Shown here in pieces: positions 46,753 through 55,400 of a stretch of DNA of 64,000 nucleotides. The notes beneath the pieces were generated by a model. That model did no database searches. It saw only the letters and a program-made list of their open reading frames with translations, and was not told the origin of the DNA. How positions within the stretch are numbered: the stretch's first letter is position 1; each line of letters opens with the position of its first letter. The DNA is from Shewanella sediminis HAW-EB3 (lineage in GTDB: Bacteria; Pseudomonadota; Gammaproteobacteria; Enterobacterales; Shewanellaceae). The DNA is taken from contig NC_009831.1 in NCBI RefSeq assembly GCF_000018025.1, positions 5,084,001 through 5,148,000 of the forward strand, read 5' to 3'. Position numbers and translations under genes: made by a program.

Positions 46753-47799
46753 CTATTTTGCACCTACAGAGACACCACAGCCGAGCTTTAGATCGGGATC
46801 AGGCAGACAGAGCTTATGACTAATAATTGCTCTCCAATCTCGATTAAGCAAAGCCGTGAAATATTCGCTGCCGGGCTCTAATAAACTAAACAGCGGGAAT
46901 GGCGAGCCAGCACTATATTGACCACTGTGTTGATGCTTTGCAATTTTATCCATAACTACCGCACCTGCAAGAAAATGGCCTCCGCCTAACGCAGTGATTT
47001 TGTCCTGCTGACGCAAACGCAATACTTTTTCAGAGGTATTGACGGTACTGATGAAAATGTCTCTTCCAGCAATAATTCCCTGCTCCTCCAGTGCCCGTAA
47101 TACACCAAAAGCCATATGGTCATTGGCGGTCCAAATACCTGTCAGATTAGGATAGCGTTTAAGCATCTTTAATGTCAGCCAATATGCCGAATCCTCTCGC
47201 CAATGGGCATAAACAACTTGATGCAAAGTCAGCTGAGTTTGTGACTTAAAGAAGTCAGCAGCCCCAGACGTTCTATCTACAGAGGCAGGAGTTAGGGTGT
47301 CGCCTGAAATGCATATAACTTCGGGAGATTCAGAGGTCATGGATTCAGCTAGGGCTCGCGCTGAATCTTGGCCGATAAAGTAGTTATCTGGCACCACCGC
47401 AGGCAGTAAAAATTTCTGCCAATGCGGATCTTGCTTAAGCTGTGCTCTCTCCTCCTTACTGATATCATTAAGCATCAAGGCCACATACACAGGCCGACCA
47501 TAAAATGATTCAAGCATCTTCGAAGCACTAGCCTCTTCGCTAACCAGCACAACATATTTAGGCAGGGTCTTTGATCGTACCAAGGCATTTACCTGATCTA
47601 TCATCAATAGACGGTCTCGATTGGAGTGAAGGATTTCAAGTTCCAAGCCAACTAGGTTTGCCGCTTCAGCCATTGCTTGATCAACATCACCCCAGAAACT
47701 TTCTTGCGCTTTTCCGGGGTTAAAAAAGATCACATCAGCCTTAGCTTGCACCTGGGTACACAACAGGCAAAGCAGACAAAATAGAGATATCAACTTCAT
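46753..47799 (-). CDS. Periplasmic sugar-type binding protein (Peripla_BP_4-like)
   Basis: 348 residues from the ATG at 47799, preceded by GGAAGG; the frame is open for 19 more codons upstream. Signal peptide (1-20), then VIFFNPGKAQESFWGDVDQA and GIWTANDHMAFGVLRALEEQ, as in ribose-like binding proteins. No transporter genes are adjacent. It may serve a two-component or GGDEF sensor elsewhere. Confidence 0.75.
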   Translation of the reverse strand: MKLISLFCLLCLLCTQVQAKADVIFFNPGKAQESFWGDVDQAMAEAANLVGLELEILHSNRDRLLMIDQVNALVRSKTLPKYVVLVSEEASASKMLESFYGRPVYVALMLNDISKEERAQLKQDPHWQKFLLPAVVPDNYFIGQDSARALAESMTSESPEVICISGDTLTPASVDRTSGAADFFKSQTQLTLHQVVYAHWREDSAYWLTLKMLKRYPNLTGIWTANDHMAFGVLRALEEQGIIAGRDIFISTVNTSEKVLRLRQQDKITALGGGHFLAGAVVMDKIAKHQHSGQYSAGSPFPLFSLLEPGSEYFTALLNRDWRAIISHKLCLPDPDLKLGCGVSVGAK

Positions 47800-48048
47800 G
47801 CAGCCTTCCTTTTTGTCGACACCGTTAGCAATTGACATGATAACAATGAGAATCATTACACCTGTTAGTTTAGCAAATCACACCTCAAGCTACAAAGCCA
47901 TATCATTTTCAGTGCCAGCAATATGCGACCATTTACCGGCTATTTTCCATAAGAAAATGTGAATATTTCCATGATTGAGCACATCTAGATTGAGCAAAAG
48001 CCCTACTGCTAGTAATATAAGTCTCCAATTTTTATCGGGGGATGTTAA

Positions 48049-48957
48049 GTGGGTGGAGTTTTTTCATTAATCAGAGGCTGTCTCGCATTTGTTTGCTGGG
48101 TCATTAATACCATTTTTTGGGTATTACCCATTGTCATTTTAAGCCCGATTAAACTTATCCCAATCGCTGCGATACGAAAGGCTTGCTCTTCACTGCTCGA
48201 TAACTGCGCGAGCGCCTGGATAAGCATTAACGGCGTCATAGAACGCATTTTTCACCCCGTAAGGGTCCACCTGCACTGTGAAGGCGAACTTTCGCCCAAA
48301 GAGTGGTACATGGTGATCGCCAATCACCAATCCTGGGTAGATATCTTAATTCTACAAAGGGTGCTGAACCGCAAAATACCTTTCCTTAAGTTCTTTTTGA
48401 AAAAAGAGCTGATCTTCGTGCCGTTTCTCGGCTTGGCCTGGTGGGCGCTCGACTTTCCATTTATGCGTCGATATAGCACGGCTCAACTTAGGAAAAACCC
48501 TAAGCTAAGGGGCAAAGATATCGAGATCACGAGAAAGGCTTGTGCAAAATTTAAATCGACGCCGGTCAGCGTGATGAACTTCGTAGAGGGAACTCGCTTC
48601 AGAGCCCATAAACACTCGAAGCAAAACTCTCAATTCTCACACCTGTTAAAACCTAAGGCGGGTGGGCTGGCTTTTGCATTATCGGCAATGGGTGAACATA
48701 TTCATAAACTGGTCGATGTTTCCATCTATTACCCGGAAAAAGTACCTACCTATTGGGACTATATCAGCGGACAGGTTACAGAGGTACATGTACATATTAA
48801 GGTCTCGGAGATCGCAACCGAGATGCGCGGCGACTACATGAAAGACAGAGAGTTTAAGATCTCGTTTCAGGAGCAGCTCAACAAAATATGGCAAGAGAAA
48901 GATCAAAGGCTTGAACAATTTGCCCAGCAACACAATGAAAATCAGAAGGTGTCATAG
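48049..48957 (+). CDS. Lysophospholipid-type acyltransferase (PlsC/YihG family), first of tandem pair
   Basis: A 302-residue inner-membrane protein starting at GTG with GGGGGA upstream. After an N-terminal membrane segment (about 10-40) come the PlsC motifs: ANHQSWVD (H-x4-D, near 91) and NFVEGTRF. The segment FLKFFLKKELIFVPFLGL is shared with E. coli YihG. It likely acylates a glycerophospholipid. Four nt before its paralogue. Confidence 0.85.
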   Translation: MGGVFSLIRGCLAFVCWVINTIFWVLPIVILSPIKLIPIAAIRKACSSLLDNCASAWISINGVIERIFHPVRVHLHCEGELSPKEWYMVIANHQSWVDILILQRVLNRKIPFLKFFLKKELIFVPFLGLAWWALDFPFMRRYSTAQLRKNPKLRGKDIEITRKACAKFKSTPVSVMNFVEGTRFRAHKHSKQNSQFSHLLKPKAGGLAFALSAMGEHIHKLVDVSIYYPEKVPTYWDYISGQVTEVHVHIKVSEIATEMRGDYMKDREFKISFQEQLNKIWQEKDQRLEQFAQQHNENQKVS

Positions 48958-48961
48958 CAAG

Positions 48962-49882
48962 ATGTTGAATTTTTTACCTGGTCCAGTGCTATATATCATC
49001 AGCTCGCTCCTGCTCGTCATCAACACGACGATTTGGGCCGGCTTGATCAGCATAGGGGGGCTCATAAAACTTCTCCTTCCATTCACTGCCGGACGGAACT
49101 TTCTCACCAAGATCATGAACAAATTCATGTGGTCCTGGGCCACCTGTAATGGCGGAATACTCTTCCTACTGGCAGATATCGAGTGGGACATCGAAGGGTT
49201 AGAGAAGTTGGATAAACATGGCTGGTACCTGCTGATCAGTAACCACCTCAGTGGCCTCGATATTGCGGTACAAACCTATGTATTGCGCAATCACATTCCT
49301 ATGCTGAAGTTCTTCCTTAAACGCGAACTGCTCTATGTTCCTCTGTTGGGCTTGGGTTGCTGGGCACTGGACATGCCATTTATGAGCCGAACCAGTCCTG
49401 CCAAACTGAAGAAGAATCCGAAACTTAAGGGTAAAGATCTGGCATCGACACGTCGTGCCTGTGAAAAATTTAAAACCATGCCGACCTCCATCATCAATTA
49501 CGTTGAGGGAAGCCGCTTCACAGAAGAGAAGCGCATACGCCAGGACTCACCCTACCGTTATCTGCTGCGCCCTAAAGCGGGTGGCATCGCCTTCACGCTG
49601 TCAGCCATGGGTGAGCAATTTACTAACCTACTCAATGTCACCTTAGTATATCCGGAAGCAGAGTCCGATCCCCTGTCTGAGGTGATGCACGGTAAGATTA
49701 AGAAAATAACAGTAAAAGTAGAGGTGCTGCCGGTACCCGAAGTCGATAATAAGCGCTACTTTTCCGAGGCTCAGTATCGTGTCGAATTCCAGCGTTGGTT
49801 AAACCAGCTATGGGAAGAGAAGGATGAGCAGATCCATCAGGTGATGCTAAAAAATGGCGTAGCCAAAGAAGATAGGCCTTAA
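48962..49882 (+). CDS. Lysophospholipid-type acyltransferase (YihG-like), second of tandem pair
   Basis: 306 residues from the ATG at 48962. It has two membrane segments near the N-terminus, SNHLSGLDIA (H-x4-D), FLKRELLYVPLLGLGCWALD and INYVEGSRF. It is clearly paralogous to the preceding gene and closer to E. coli YihG. The frame is open 17 codons further upstream inside the neighbour, but a start there would overlap it without a ribosome site. Confidence 0.85.
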   Translation: MLNFLPGPVLYIISSLLLVINTTIWAGLISIGGLIKLLLPFTAGRNFLTKIMNKFMWSWATCNGGILFLLADIEWDIEGLEKLDKHGWYLLISNHLSGLDIAVQTYVLRNHIPMLKFFLKRELLYVPLLGLGCWALDMPFMSRTSPAKLKKNPKLKGKDLASTRRACEKFKTMPTSIINYVEGSRFTEEKRIRQDSPYRYLLRPKAGGIAFTLSAMGEQFTNLLNVTLVYPEAESDPLSEVMHGKIKKITVKVEVLPVPEVDNKRYFSEAQYRVEFQRWLNQLWEEKDEQIHQVMLKNGVAKEDRP

Positions 49883-49889
49883 CGATATG

Positions 49890-49918
49890 GTGCCTGACTC
49901 CCGGAATTCAGGCACTTT
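49890..49918 (+). terminator. Hairpin after the acyltransferase pair
   Basis: GTGCCTGA (49890-49897) and TCAGGCAC (49908-49915) make an 8-bp stem followed by TTT; a modest terminator. Confidence 0.55.
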
Positions 49919-50066
49919 AATCCTCACTTAAATACCGCGCCACATCCTCTATCTCATCTTCGCTGAATACCTTAATCCCCGCTTTGATGAGTGCATCGGT
50001 AGTCATGCCGTTGCCCTCGATGAGTCGCTTAGCGAAATTCCCGTCATAGATAACTCCTGAGCCAGT
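49917..50066 (-). pseudogene. Remnant of an unidentified gene
   Basis: The minus strand is open for 49 codons to a TAA at 49917-49919 and reads protein-like: YDGNFAKRLIEGNG, TTDALIKAGIKVF, SEDEIEDVARYLSED. Upstream in frame is a stop (50067-50069) and no start. The adjacent frame also reads protein-like (QKVAKLAQELS) just before, which suggests an older gene broken by a frameshift. I do not recognise the family. Confidence 0.35.
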
Positions 50067-50158
50067 TTAGCCACTTTCTGTGGGATAAGCTCTTAACCGG
50101 GTAACATCCCTCTATTTTGATTGAACCACTGGCTTCAACTTCATAAAACAAACCCAGC

Positions 50159-50342
50159 ATTGTCAACAATATCGAGATTCAGAATCTTACCAGCCGCAAC
50201 TAGCCCTTTACACAAGTTAAAATAAAGCACTGACTAACAGCTACTTAAGCCAACTCGCACTATAGCATTAGACTTATGTCTAACCACCACATTGTTGACA
50301 AAATAGTCAGATACTTTTAATTTCCTATTCATTGTCAACCAT
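50159..50342 (+). promoter_or_regulatory. Three GntR/FCD-type operator-like sites upstream of the GntR gene
   Basis: ATTGTCAACAAT (50159-50170), ATTGTTGACAAA (50291-50302) and ATTGTCAACCAT (50331-50342) share the pattern ATTGTnnACAAT, the kind of short palindrome bound by FCD-type GntR regulators. The last overlaps the start region of the gene. Autoregulation is the simplest reading. Confidence 0.6.
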
Positions 50343-50346
50343 CTCG

Positions 50347-51072
50347 ATGAAACACGATTTGATCATGGAACTTAATACATCTGTGGCGACAGACACCAGA
50401 GCAGAGTCAATAACTTCAGTGGTAAATATCACCCTGGCCGATCGGGTGTTAGGCGAAATCCAGACCAGTATTATTAAGGGTGAACTCCCCACCGGCAGTA
50501 AGATTAACGAGCAGGCATTAGCCCGGAAGTATGGCATCAGCCGAGGGCCCACTCGTGAAGCACTGCAAACCCTCGAGCAGCGTCGCCTAATCGTGCGAGT
50601 GCCTCATGTCGGTGCTCGAGTCGCAGAGCTCACGGTAGATGAGCTAAACGATCTGTATCAGCTGCGCAGCGTTTTAGAATGTATGGCCTGTGAGCTGGCG
50701 GCGCAGAACATCACTCAGGTTCAACTGGAAAAATTACAGCAGGTATTAACGGAGCAGGAAACGGCACTATCTGATGGTGACAGCTACTTTCAAGAGGAGG
50801 GGGATGTCGATTTTCACTATCAGATAATACTGGCGAGCGGCAATAAACACCTGCAGGAGACCTTAGTCGGTGGCCTATATCATCTGCTGCGTATGTATCG
50901 TTACCAATGCACTAACAAGAGTCGTCCCGTTAAGGCGATTGCCGATCACAGACGCATTGTCGAAGCTATTGCCAGCCGCGACAGTGAACTGGCAGGCTTA
51001 TTGATGCGCAGGCACATAGAGCAGGGACGAATTAATACTGAAAAACGTTTGAAAGAGCTCCAAACAGAGTAA
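50347..51072 (+). CDS. GntR-family regulator, FCD subfamily
   Basis: 241 residues from the ATG at 50347; TTG at 50332 and ATG at 50365 are alternatives, none with a good ribosome site. Winged helix (ITLADRVLGEIQTSIIKGELP, then YGISRGPTREALQTLEQRRLI) and an FCD ligand domain with the metal-binding Asp/His pattern (DVDFHYQIILASGN, IADHRRIVEAI). FCD members sense organic acids. It is not next to a clear target operon. Confidence 0.85.
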   Translation: MKHDLIMELNTSVATDTRAESITSVVNITLADRVLGEIQTSIIKGELPTGSKINEQALARKYGISRGPTREALQTLEQRRLIVRVPHVGARVAELTVDELNDLYQLRSVLECMACELAAQNITQVQLEKLQQVLTEQETALSDGDSYFQEEGDVDFHYQIILASGNKHLQETLVGGLYHLLRMYRYQCTNKSRPVKAIADHRRIVEAIASRDSELAGLLMRRHIEQGRINTEKRLKELQTE

Positions 51073-51106
51073 TAACTTAAACCAGAAACGTATCAGAGTT
51101 ACCAAC

Positions 51107-51138
51107 AAAGGCCTTGCTTCCTCCCTTCCGGCAAGGCC
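51107..51138 (+). terminator. Terminator after the GntR gene
   Basis: AAGGCCTTGC and GCAAGGCCTT form a 10-bp stem followed by TTTC. Confidence 0.88.
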
Positions 51139-51183
51139 TTTTTCTCTTCTTTCACCGCGGGTTAATTCTGGGAAGCAGGCACA

Positions 51184-51208
51184 AAAAAGGCGCCTACTAG
51201 CGCCTTTT
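51184..51208 (-). terminator. Terminator of the second aminotransferase gene
   Basis: On the minus strand AAAAGGCGC and GCGCCTTTTTT form a stem with T-run, 16 nt after the stop codon. Confidence 0.85.
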
Positions 51209-51223
51209 CATTAACGGGTCAAC

Positions 51224-52315
51224 TTATGGGGCGACTCGTGTTACATGTTGTACCCATCCTTCAGGGCCTTCAATTTTCCCCTTCTGAATATCTGTGAGCA
51301 CCTGATACAGACGGCGGGTATTGTCACCAACATGGCCATCTCCAACCGTAACAACCCGGTTATCTTCGAAGATGTACGAGCCAACAGGTGACACGACGGC
51401 AGCGGTACCAAAACCACCCGCCTCGATGATCTCGCCGGATTCGATGTCCGCGATAAACTTATCTAACATCACCGTCTCTTGGCGCACTTCACAGCCGAGC
51501 AGCTCACCCAGATCCAAGATAGATTGCGAGGTGATCGATTTAAGGATCGTATCGGTAAAACTTGGAATGATCACAGTGCCATCTTTGAGGATATGAAAGT
51601 GATTCATGGCGCCGACCTCTTCGATCTGCTTGTTGCTCGCATCGAGGTAAAGCACCTGTGCGGCACCATACTCGGCAGCAGCCTTACCGGCTTTCAACGA
51701 CGCGGCGTAGTTACCCGCGGCCTTAGAGGCTCCGGTACCACCCGATACCGCACGGTGGAAGCGCTCACTGATAAGCAGACGAATCGCCTTATCGAATCCA
51801 TCAGAGTAATAGGGGCCGCTCGGGCTCAGCATCACACAGAAGGTATATTGCTCGCTCGGGCTGACAGACAACCTATCTTCGGTGGCAAAGATAAAGGGAC
51901 GAATATAGAGACAAGCCCCCTCCTGCATCGGGAACCAGAGTCTGTCGACATCGATCAAGGCGTTAATGCCTTCCAGTTGCATCGCTTCAGACAGGCCAGG
52001 AATACATAGAATATCGGCAGAACGATTGAGTCGCTCCGCATTTTTGTCTAAACGGAAGGTGTAAATTTCGCCGTCTTCATGCATAAAGGCTTTCGCACCT
52101 TCAAACACAGACTGACCGTAATGCAGGGCAATTGCACCGGGTGCAACTTCAAATGGCCCATAGGGAACAACTCTGGGATCGCACCACTGGCCGTCGCGAT
52201 AATCCATTAAAAACATATGATCGGTTCTGAGGTTACCGAAGCCCACATCTGTTTCAGGCTCGAACTGCTCAGTACGGCGCTCTAACGCAGGTTTTAAATT
52301 ATAATTTATTTGCAT
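51224..52315 (-). CDS. ilvE: Branched-chain amino acid aminotransferase, eukaryotic/Gram-positive type
   Basis: A 363-residue class IV PLP enzyme of the longer BCAT type: PYGPFEVAPGAIALHYGQSV, FEGAKAFMHEDG, GGTGASKAAGNYAAS with the Lys for PLP, and EEVGAMNHFHI. This is a different subgroup from the 307-residue IlvE in the ilv operon. It may favour catabolism or leucine, or be differently regulated. A clear AAGGTGG precedes the ATG. Confidence 0.9.
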   Translation of the reverse strand: MQINYNLKPALERRTEQFEPETDVGFGNLRTDHMFLMDYRDGQWCDPRVVPYGPFEVAPGAIALHYGQSVFEGAKAFMHEDGEIYTFRLDKNAERLNRSADILCIPGLSEAMQLEGINALIDVDRLWFPMQEGACLYIRPFIFATEDRLSVSPSEQYTFCVMLSPSGPYYSDGFDKAIRLLISERFHRAVSGGTGASKAAGNYAASLKAGKAAAEYGAAQVLYLDASNKQIEEVGAMNHFHILKDGTVIIPSFTDTILKSITSQSILDLGELLGCEVRQETVMLDKFIADIESGEIIEAGGFGTAAVVSPVGSYIFEDNRVVTVGDGHVGDNTRRLYQVLTDIQKGKIEGPEGWVQHVTRVAP

Positions 52316-52483
52316 TGCTTACCACCTTGATTACTGAATAAGCAGCGTATGGATGCAAGGCAATAAAGTCAAGGGGAATGGGGCTTGTCACTAAGATAAG
52401 CCACCTATTGAAGTGTAAAGTTAACACGTTTTTTCGCTTAGTTATCCGGGCGATTGCCGAACAAGCCGATCGGGTCATTCACC

Positions 52484-53248
52484 CTACTCATCGTCGCGGC
52501 AAGTCAGTTGCTTGCCTATGCCCAAACAGGTCTCACAGCTTCGGATCTTAGTCTTACCTTTATCTAGAAACTCACTGATGCGCAATGTCATATCCTGCAT
52601 CATCTCCTGAGTGATAGGTCGCTTCCATTGATATCGGTTCATCAAGCGGCTGATATGTCGCAGACTGGTTTCGTCATCATTGGTGAAATACTTCTCATCC
52701 ATTAACCGACTCTCATAGGTGGAGGCTGCCCCTGCGAGGAAAAAATAGAGTGACTGAGTCAGGTCGCGAATATCGAGTTCGGTGGCTTCCAGCTCACCGG
52801 AATTAACGGCATCTTCCAAAGGTACCCGAATACAACTCCAGAATAGATTGACCCTATTACGAAGCACCTCAATTTTTTCAGGACTTGCCAATTGCCAAAA
52901 CATGCTATTTATTGATACAACTCTCAAAATATTAAATATTGGGCTGCGTTTAACAACGGCAAAAGTAAACAATAGAGGCAGAACAGCTTTTTGGTAAATA
53001 TCTAACTCTGGGTGTTCTTTTATAAAAACAGGTATTTGAGTCGATGTTGTATTTCTTAAAAATAAACATATAAGTACATCTTCTTTCGACTCGAAATATT
53101 TATATAGAGTATTAGTTGAGCACTCTGCCCCTTTAGCTATCTGCGCAAACCTAAAAGATACAACCCCTTGTTTATCAATCAAATTCTCTGCTACGTCGAG
53201 TAATTGATTACACCTTAAAGCATCGACACTATTATTTGGGCAGTACAT
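52484..53248 (-). CDS. TetR-family regulator with paired cysteines, module 1
   Basis: A 254-residue TetR protein, divergent from the flavoprotein gene. The HTH is DVAENLIDKQGVVSFRFAQI and AECSTNTLYKYFESKEDV. Cys3 and Cys13 in the N-terminus and a tail CETC (with a further Cys) lie at the same places in the paralogue at 58057-58848, which suggests a redox or metal site. It probably controls the module to its right. The coding sequence has an AT-rich middle (about 52900-53250). Confidence 0.85.
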   Translation of the reverse strand: MYCPNNSVDALRCNQLLDVAENLIDKQGVVSFRFAQIAKGAECSTNTLYKYFESKEDVLICLFLRNTTSTQIPVFIKEHPELDIYQKAVLPLLFTFAVVKRSPIFNILRVVSINSMFWQLASPEKIEVLRNRVNLFWSCIRVPLEDAVNSGELEATELDIRDLTQSLYFFLAGAASTYESRLMDEKYFTNDDETSLRHISRLMNRYQWKRPITQEMMQDMTLRISEFLDKGKTKIRSCETCLGIGKQLTCRDDE

Positions 53249-53362
53249 AATTCATACCTAATATACAATTTCAACATCCATACTAATAGGCTGCTACCGA
53301 TTAGATACTTAAAAGAAACATTTTCTTGAGGTACACCACAAAAAACTTTATTCCCAAATCCA

Positions 53363-53384
53363 AAGTGTGATTTTGCGCATATTT
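53363..53384 (+). promoter_or_regulatory. CRP-like site upstream of flavoprotein 1
   Basis: AAGTGTGA-TTTTGC-GCATATTT matches 7/8 and 6/8 positions of the two halves of the CRP consensus (AAATGTGA-N6-TCACATTT). It lies 51 nt before the flavoprotein ATG. In Shewanella CRP activates anaerobic respiratory genes. Confidence 0.5.
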
Positions 53385-53435
53385 GAACATGCCGACCAAG
53401 CATATTGTTATCCCAAGTTAACCGGAGAAAACAAT

Positions 53436-54938
53436 ATGCAAACAAGACGTTCATTTTTAAAATTTGGTGCGGGAGCAGCTGCCGTTGGCGCACTGGCTCC
53501 TCTCACCGTCAGCGCGAATTCATCTGACGTCAAATGGGATGAAGAACACGAAATCATCATCGTAGGTTCCGGTTTTGCCGGACTCGCAGCCGCCGTCGAA
53601 GCGGGTAAATTAGGCGCTAAAGATATCGTCATATTCGAGAAGCTCGGCGTCTATGGCGGCAACAGTACGCTCAACGCCGGACAGGCCTGTTTCGCTAATA
53701 CCGATCTGCAGAAGCAACTTGGCATCGAAGACAGCGCAGAGCTCATGGTGCAAGACCAGCTTAAATCTGGCCGTGGTTATGCCAGTGAAGAGCTGTTGAG
53801 ACACAGCGCAGAGCTTGGTCCATATATCTATCAACTCACCAAAGACTGTGGCTGTATCTATCGCGACCATATCATCAACACAGGCGGCACCAGCGCAACC
53901 CGTAGCCATCAGGTCATCGAACGCAGCGGTGCAGGCTTTATCCGTCCTATGCTTAAAACCGCACGCGGCTATGGTGTAAAAACCAAGATCCGCCATAAGT
54001 TTGAGCATCTGATCACTGCAAAAGATGGCACGGTATTGGGTATTCAGGTTCGTAAAGGATATCACTTCGGCCACGAAGACTCAGGCAAGCTTATTAATGT
54101 TCGCGCCGAGAAGGGTGTCTTGATTGCCACCGGCGGCTTCGGTGCCAACGTGAGTTTCCGTCAGGCATTGGATCCAAACCTGGGCTCCGAGGTTGGCTGT
54201 ACTAACGCTCGTGGCGCTACGGGTGATGGCCTAATTGCCATGATAGCCGAAGGCGCTATGCCGGTTCACCTGAGCTTCATTCAATCGGGTCCTTGGGCAT
54301 CACCTGATGAGGGCGGATTCGGATACGGCGCAGGTTTCTCACTCTATAACTTCCCACATTCTGTCGCGATCGATCGCAACACAGGCCAACGTTTCATGAA
54401 TGAAACGGCTGACCGTAAAACCCGTGCAGATCTGGAAGTCCAACGCCGTGATAAAGATGGCAAGCCTAACCCGGCACTGCTTATCACACCTAAACATGAA
54501 GCGAAGAAAGATCCTTCGATGGCTAACGTGCTGAAATATAACGTCGCCTGGGAATTCGACAGCGTCGAAGCGATTGCCAAGCATTTCGATGTGCCAGTTA
54601 AACCACTGAAGAAGCAGATCGAGGACTGGAACACATACGTCAAGGCCGGAGAAGATCTTCAGTTTGGCAAGCGTATGAACATGAGCACGGGAATCTACCT
54701 GACGGCACCTTTCATCGTTCAACGTCTATGGCCAAAAGTGCACTACTGTCAGGGCGGCATTCAGATTAATGCCAAGGCAGAAGTTATTGCAGCAAAAACC
54801 GGTGAAAAAATTCCAGGCTTATACGCAGCAGGTGAAGTGTCTGGTGGAGTCCATGGCGTCAGCCGCTTAGGTGGTTGTTCTACCCCTGAATGCATGGCAT
54901 TTGGTGTCACCGCCGCTCGCTCAATAATGAAAGCATAA
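53436..54938 (+). CDS. Tat-exported flavoprotein, fumarate-reductase-like (2-enoate reductase), module 1
   Basis: 500 residues from the ATG at 53436 (GGAGA 8 nt upstream). Tat signal RRSFLKF at 4-10, then an FAD domain (EIIIVGSGFAGLAAAVEAGK; FEKLGVYGGNS). Against fumarate reductase FccA it keeps the proton-donor Arg (Arg327 in ADRKT), and His436 (HYCQGG) and Arg477 (SRLGG), which bind the C1 carboxylate. The His that binds the second carboxylate (QAHPT in FccA) is replaced: IQSGPW. So it probably reduces a monocarboxylate enoate with electrons from the next gene's cytochrome. No heme domain is fused. Confidence 0.85.
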   Translation: MQTRRSFLKFGAGAAAVGALAPLTVSANSSDVKWDEEHEIIIVGSGFAGLAAAVEAGKLGAKDIVIFEKLGVYGGNSTLNAGQACFANTDLQKQLGIEDSAELMVQDQLKSGRGYASEELLRHSAELGPYIYQLTKDCGCIYRDHIINTGGTSATRSHQVIERSGAGFIRPMLKTARGYGVKTKIRHKFEHLITAKDGTVLGIQVRKGYHFGHEDSGKLINVRAEKGVLIATGGFGANVSFRQALDPNLGSEVGCTNARGATGDGLIAMIAEGAMPVHLSFIQSGPWASPDEGGFGYGAGFSLYNFPHSVAIDRNTGQRFMNETADRKTRADLEVQRRDKDGKPNPALLITPKHEAKKDPSMANVLKYNVAWEFDSVEAIAKHFDVPVKPLKKQIEDWNTYVKAGEDLQFGKRMNMSTGIYLTAPFIVQRLWPKVHYCQGGIQINAKAEVIAAKTGEKIPGLYAAGEVSGGVHGVSRLGGCSTPECMAFGVTAARSIMKA

Positions 54939-54948
54939 GGACTAAAAA

Positions 54949-55311
54949 ATGAAAAAGTTTAACACATTACTTGTGCTTACCCTCGGTGCCTGCCTGGCGA
55001 TGTCGGCCCAAGCGCAAAACAAGAGAGAGTATCACGAGATGGTCTATGACTCAGGTTGTAAAACTTGTCATGACCAGGGGATGAAAGCCTTCCCATCCGA
55101 TGACTCATGTCTGCAATGTCACGACATGAGCGACCTGGCAGAGCAAACAAAACGTGAAGGGCACTATGCCAAACAAAACCCTCACGACAGTATGCATTAC
55201 GGCCAAGACGCCCCATGTATGGAGTGTCACGGCGAACATACACCGAAGAAGGCGATCTGTATGGACTGCCATAACTTCGACTTCCCCAAATTTAAATATG
55301 AGCATAAATAA
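54949..55311 (+). CDS. Small tetraheme cytochrome c, module 1
   Basis: A 120-residue periplasmic protein with a signal peptide (1-22) and four CXXCH motifs: CKTCH, CLQCH, CMECH and CMDCH. This is the size and pattern of the cytochrome domain that is fused in FccA, here as a separate protein. It starts 10 nt after the flavoprotein gene and should pass electrons from the menaquinol-oxidising CymA-type route to it. Confidence 0.93.
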   Translation: MKKFNTLLVLTLGACLAMSAQAQNKREYHEMVYDSGCKTCHDQGMKAFPSDDSCLQCHDMSDLAEQTKREGHYAKQNPHDSMHYGQDAPCMECHGEHTPKKAICMDCHNFDFPKFKYEHK

Positions 55312-55400
55312 GCAAAACCTATTTATCTCAATCTGAATATGGAGCTGCCTGCCAGCTCCAAAGTAAAAGCAACAACATAATATTAAAGTAATAAAAGGAA

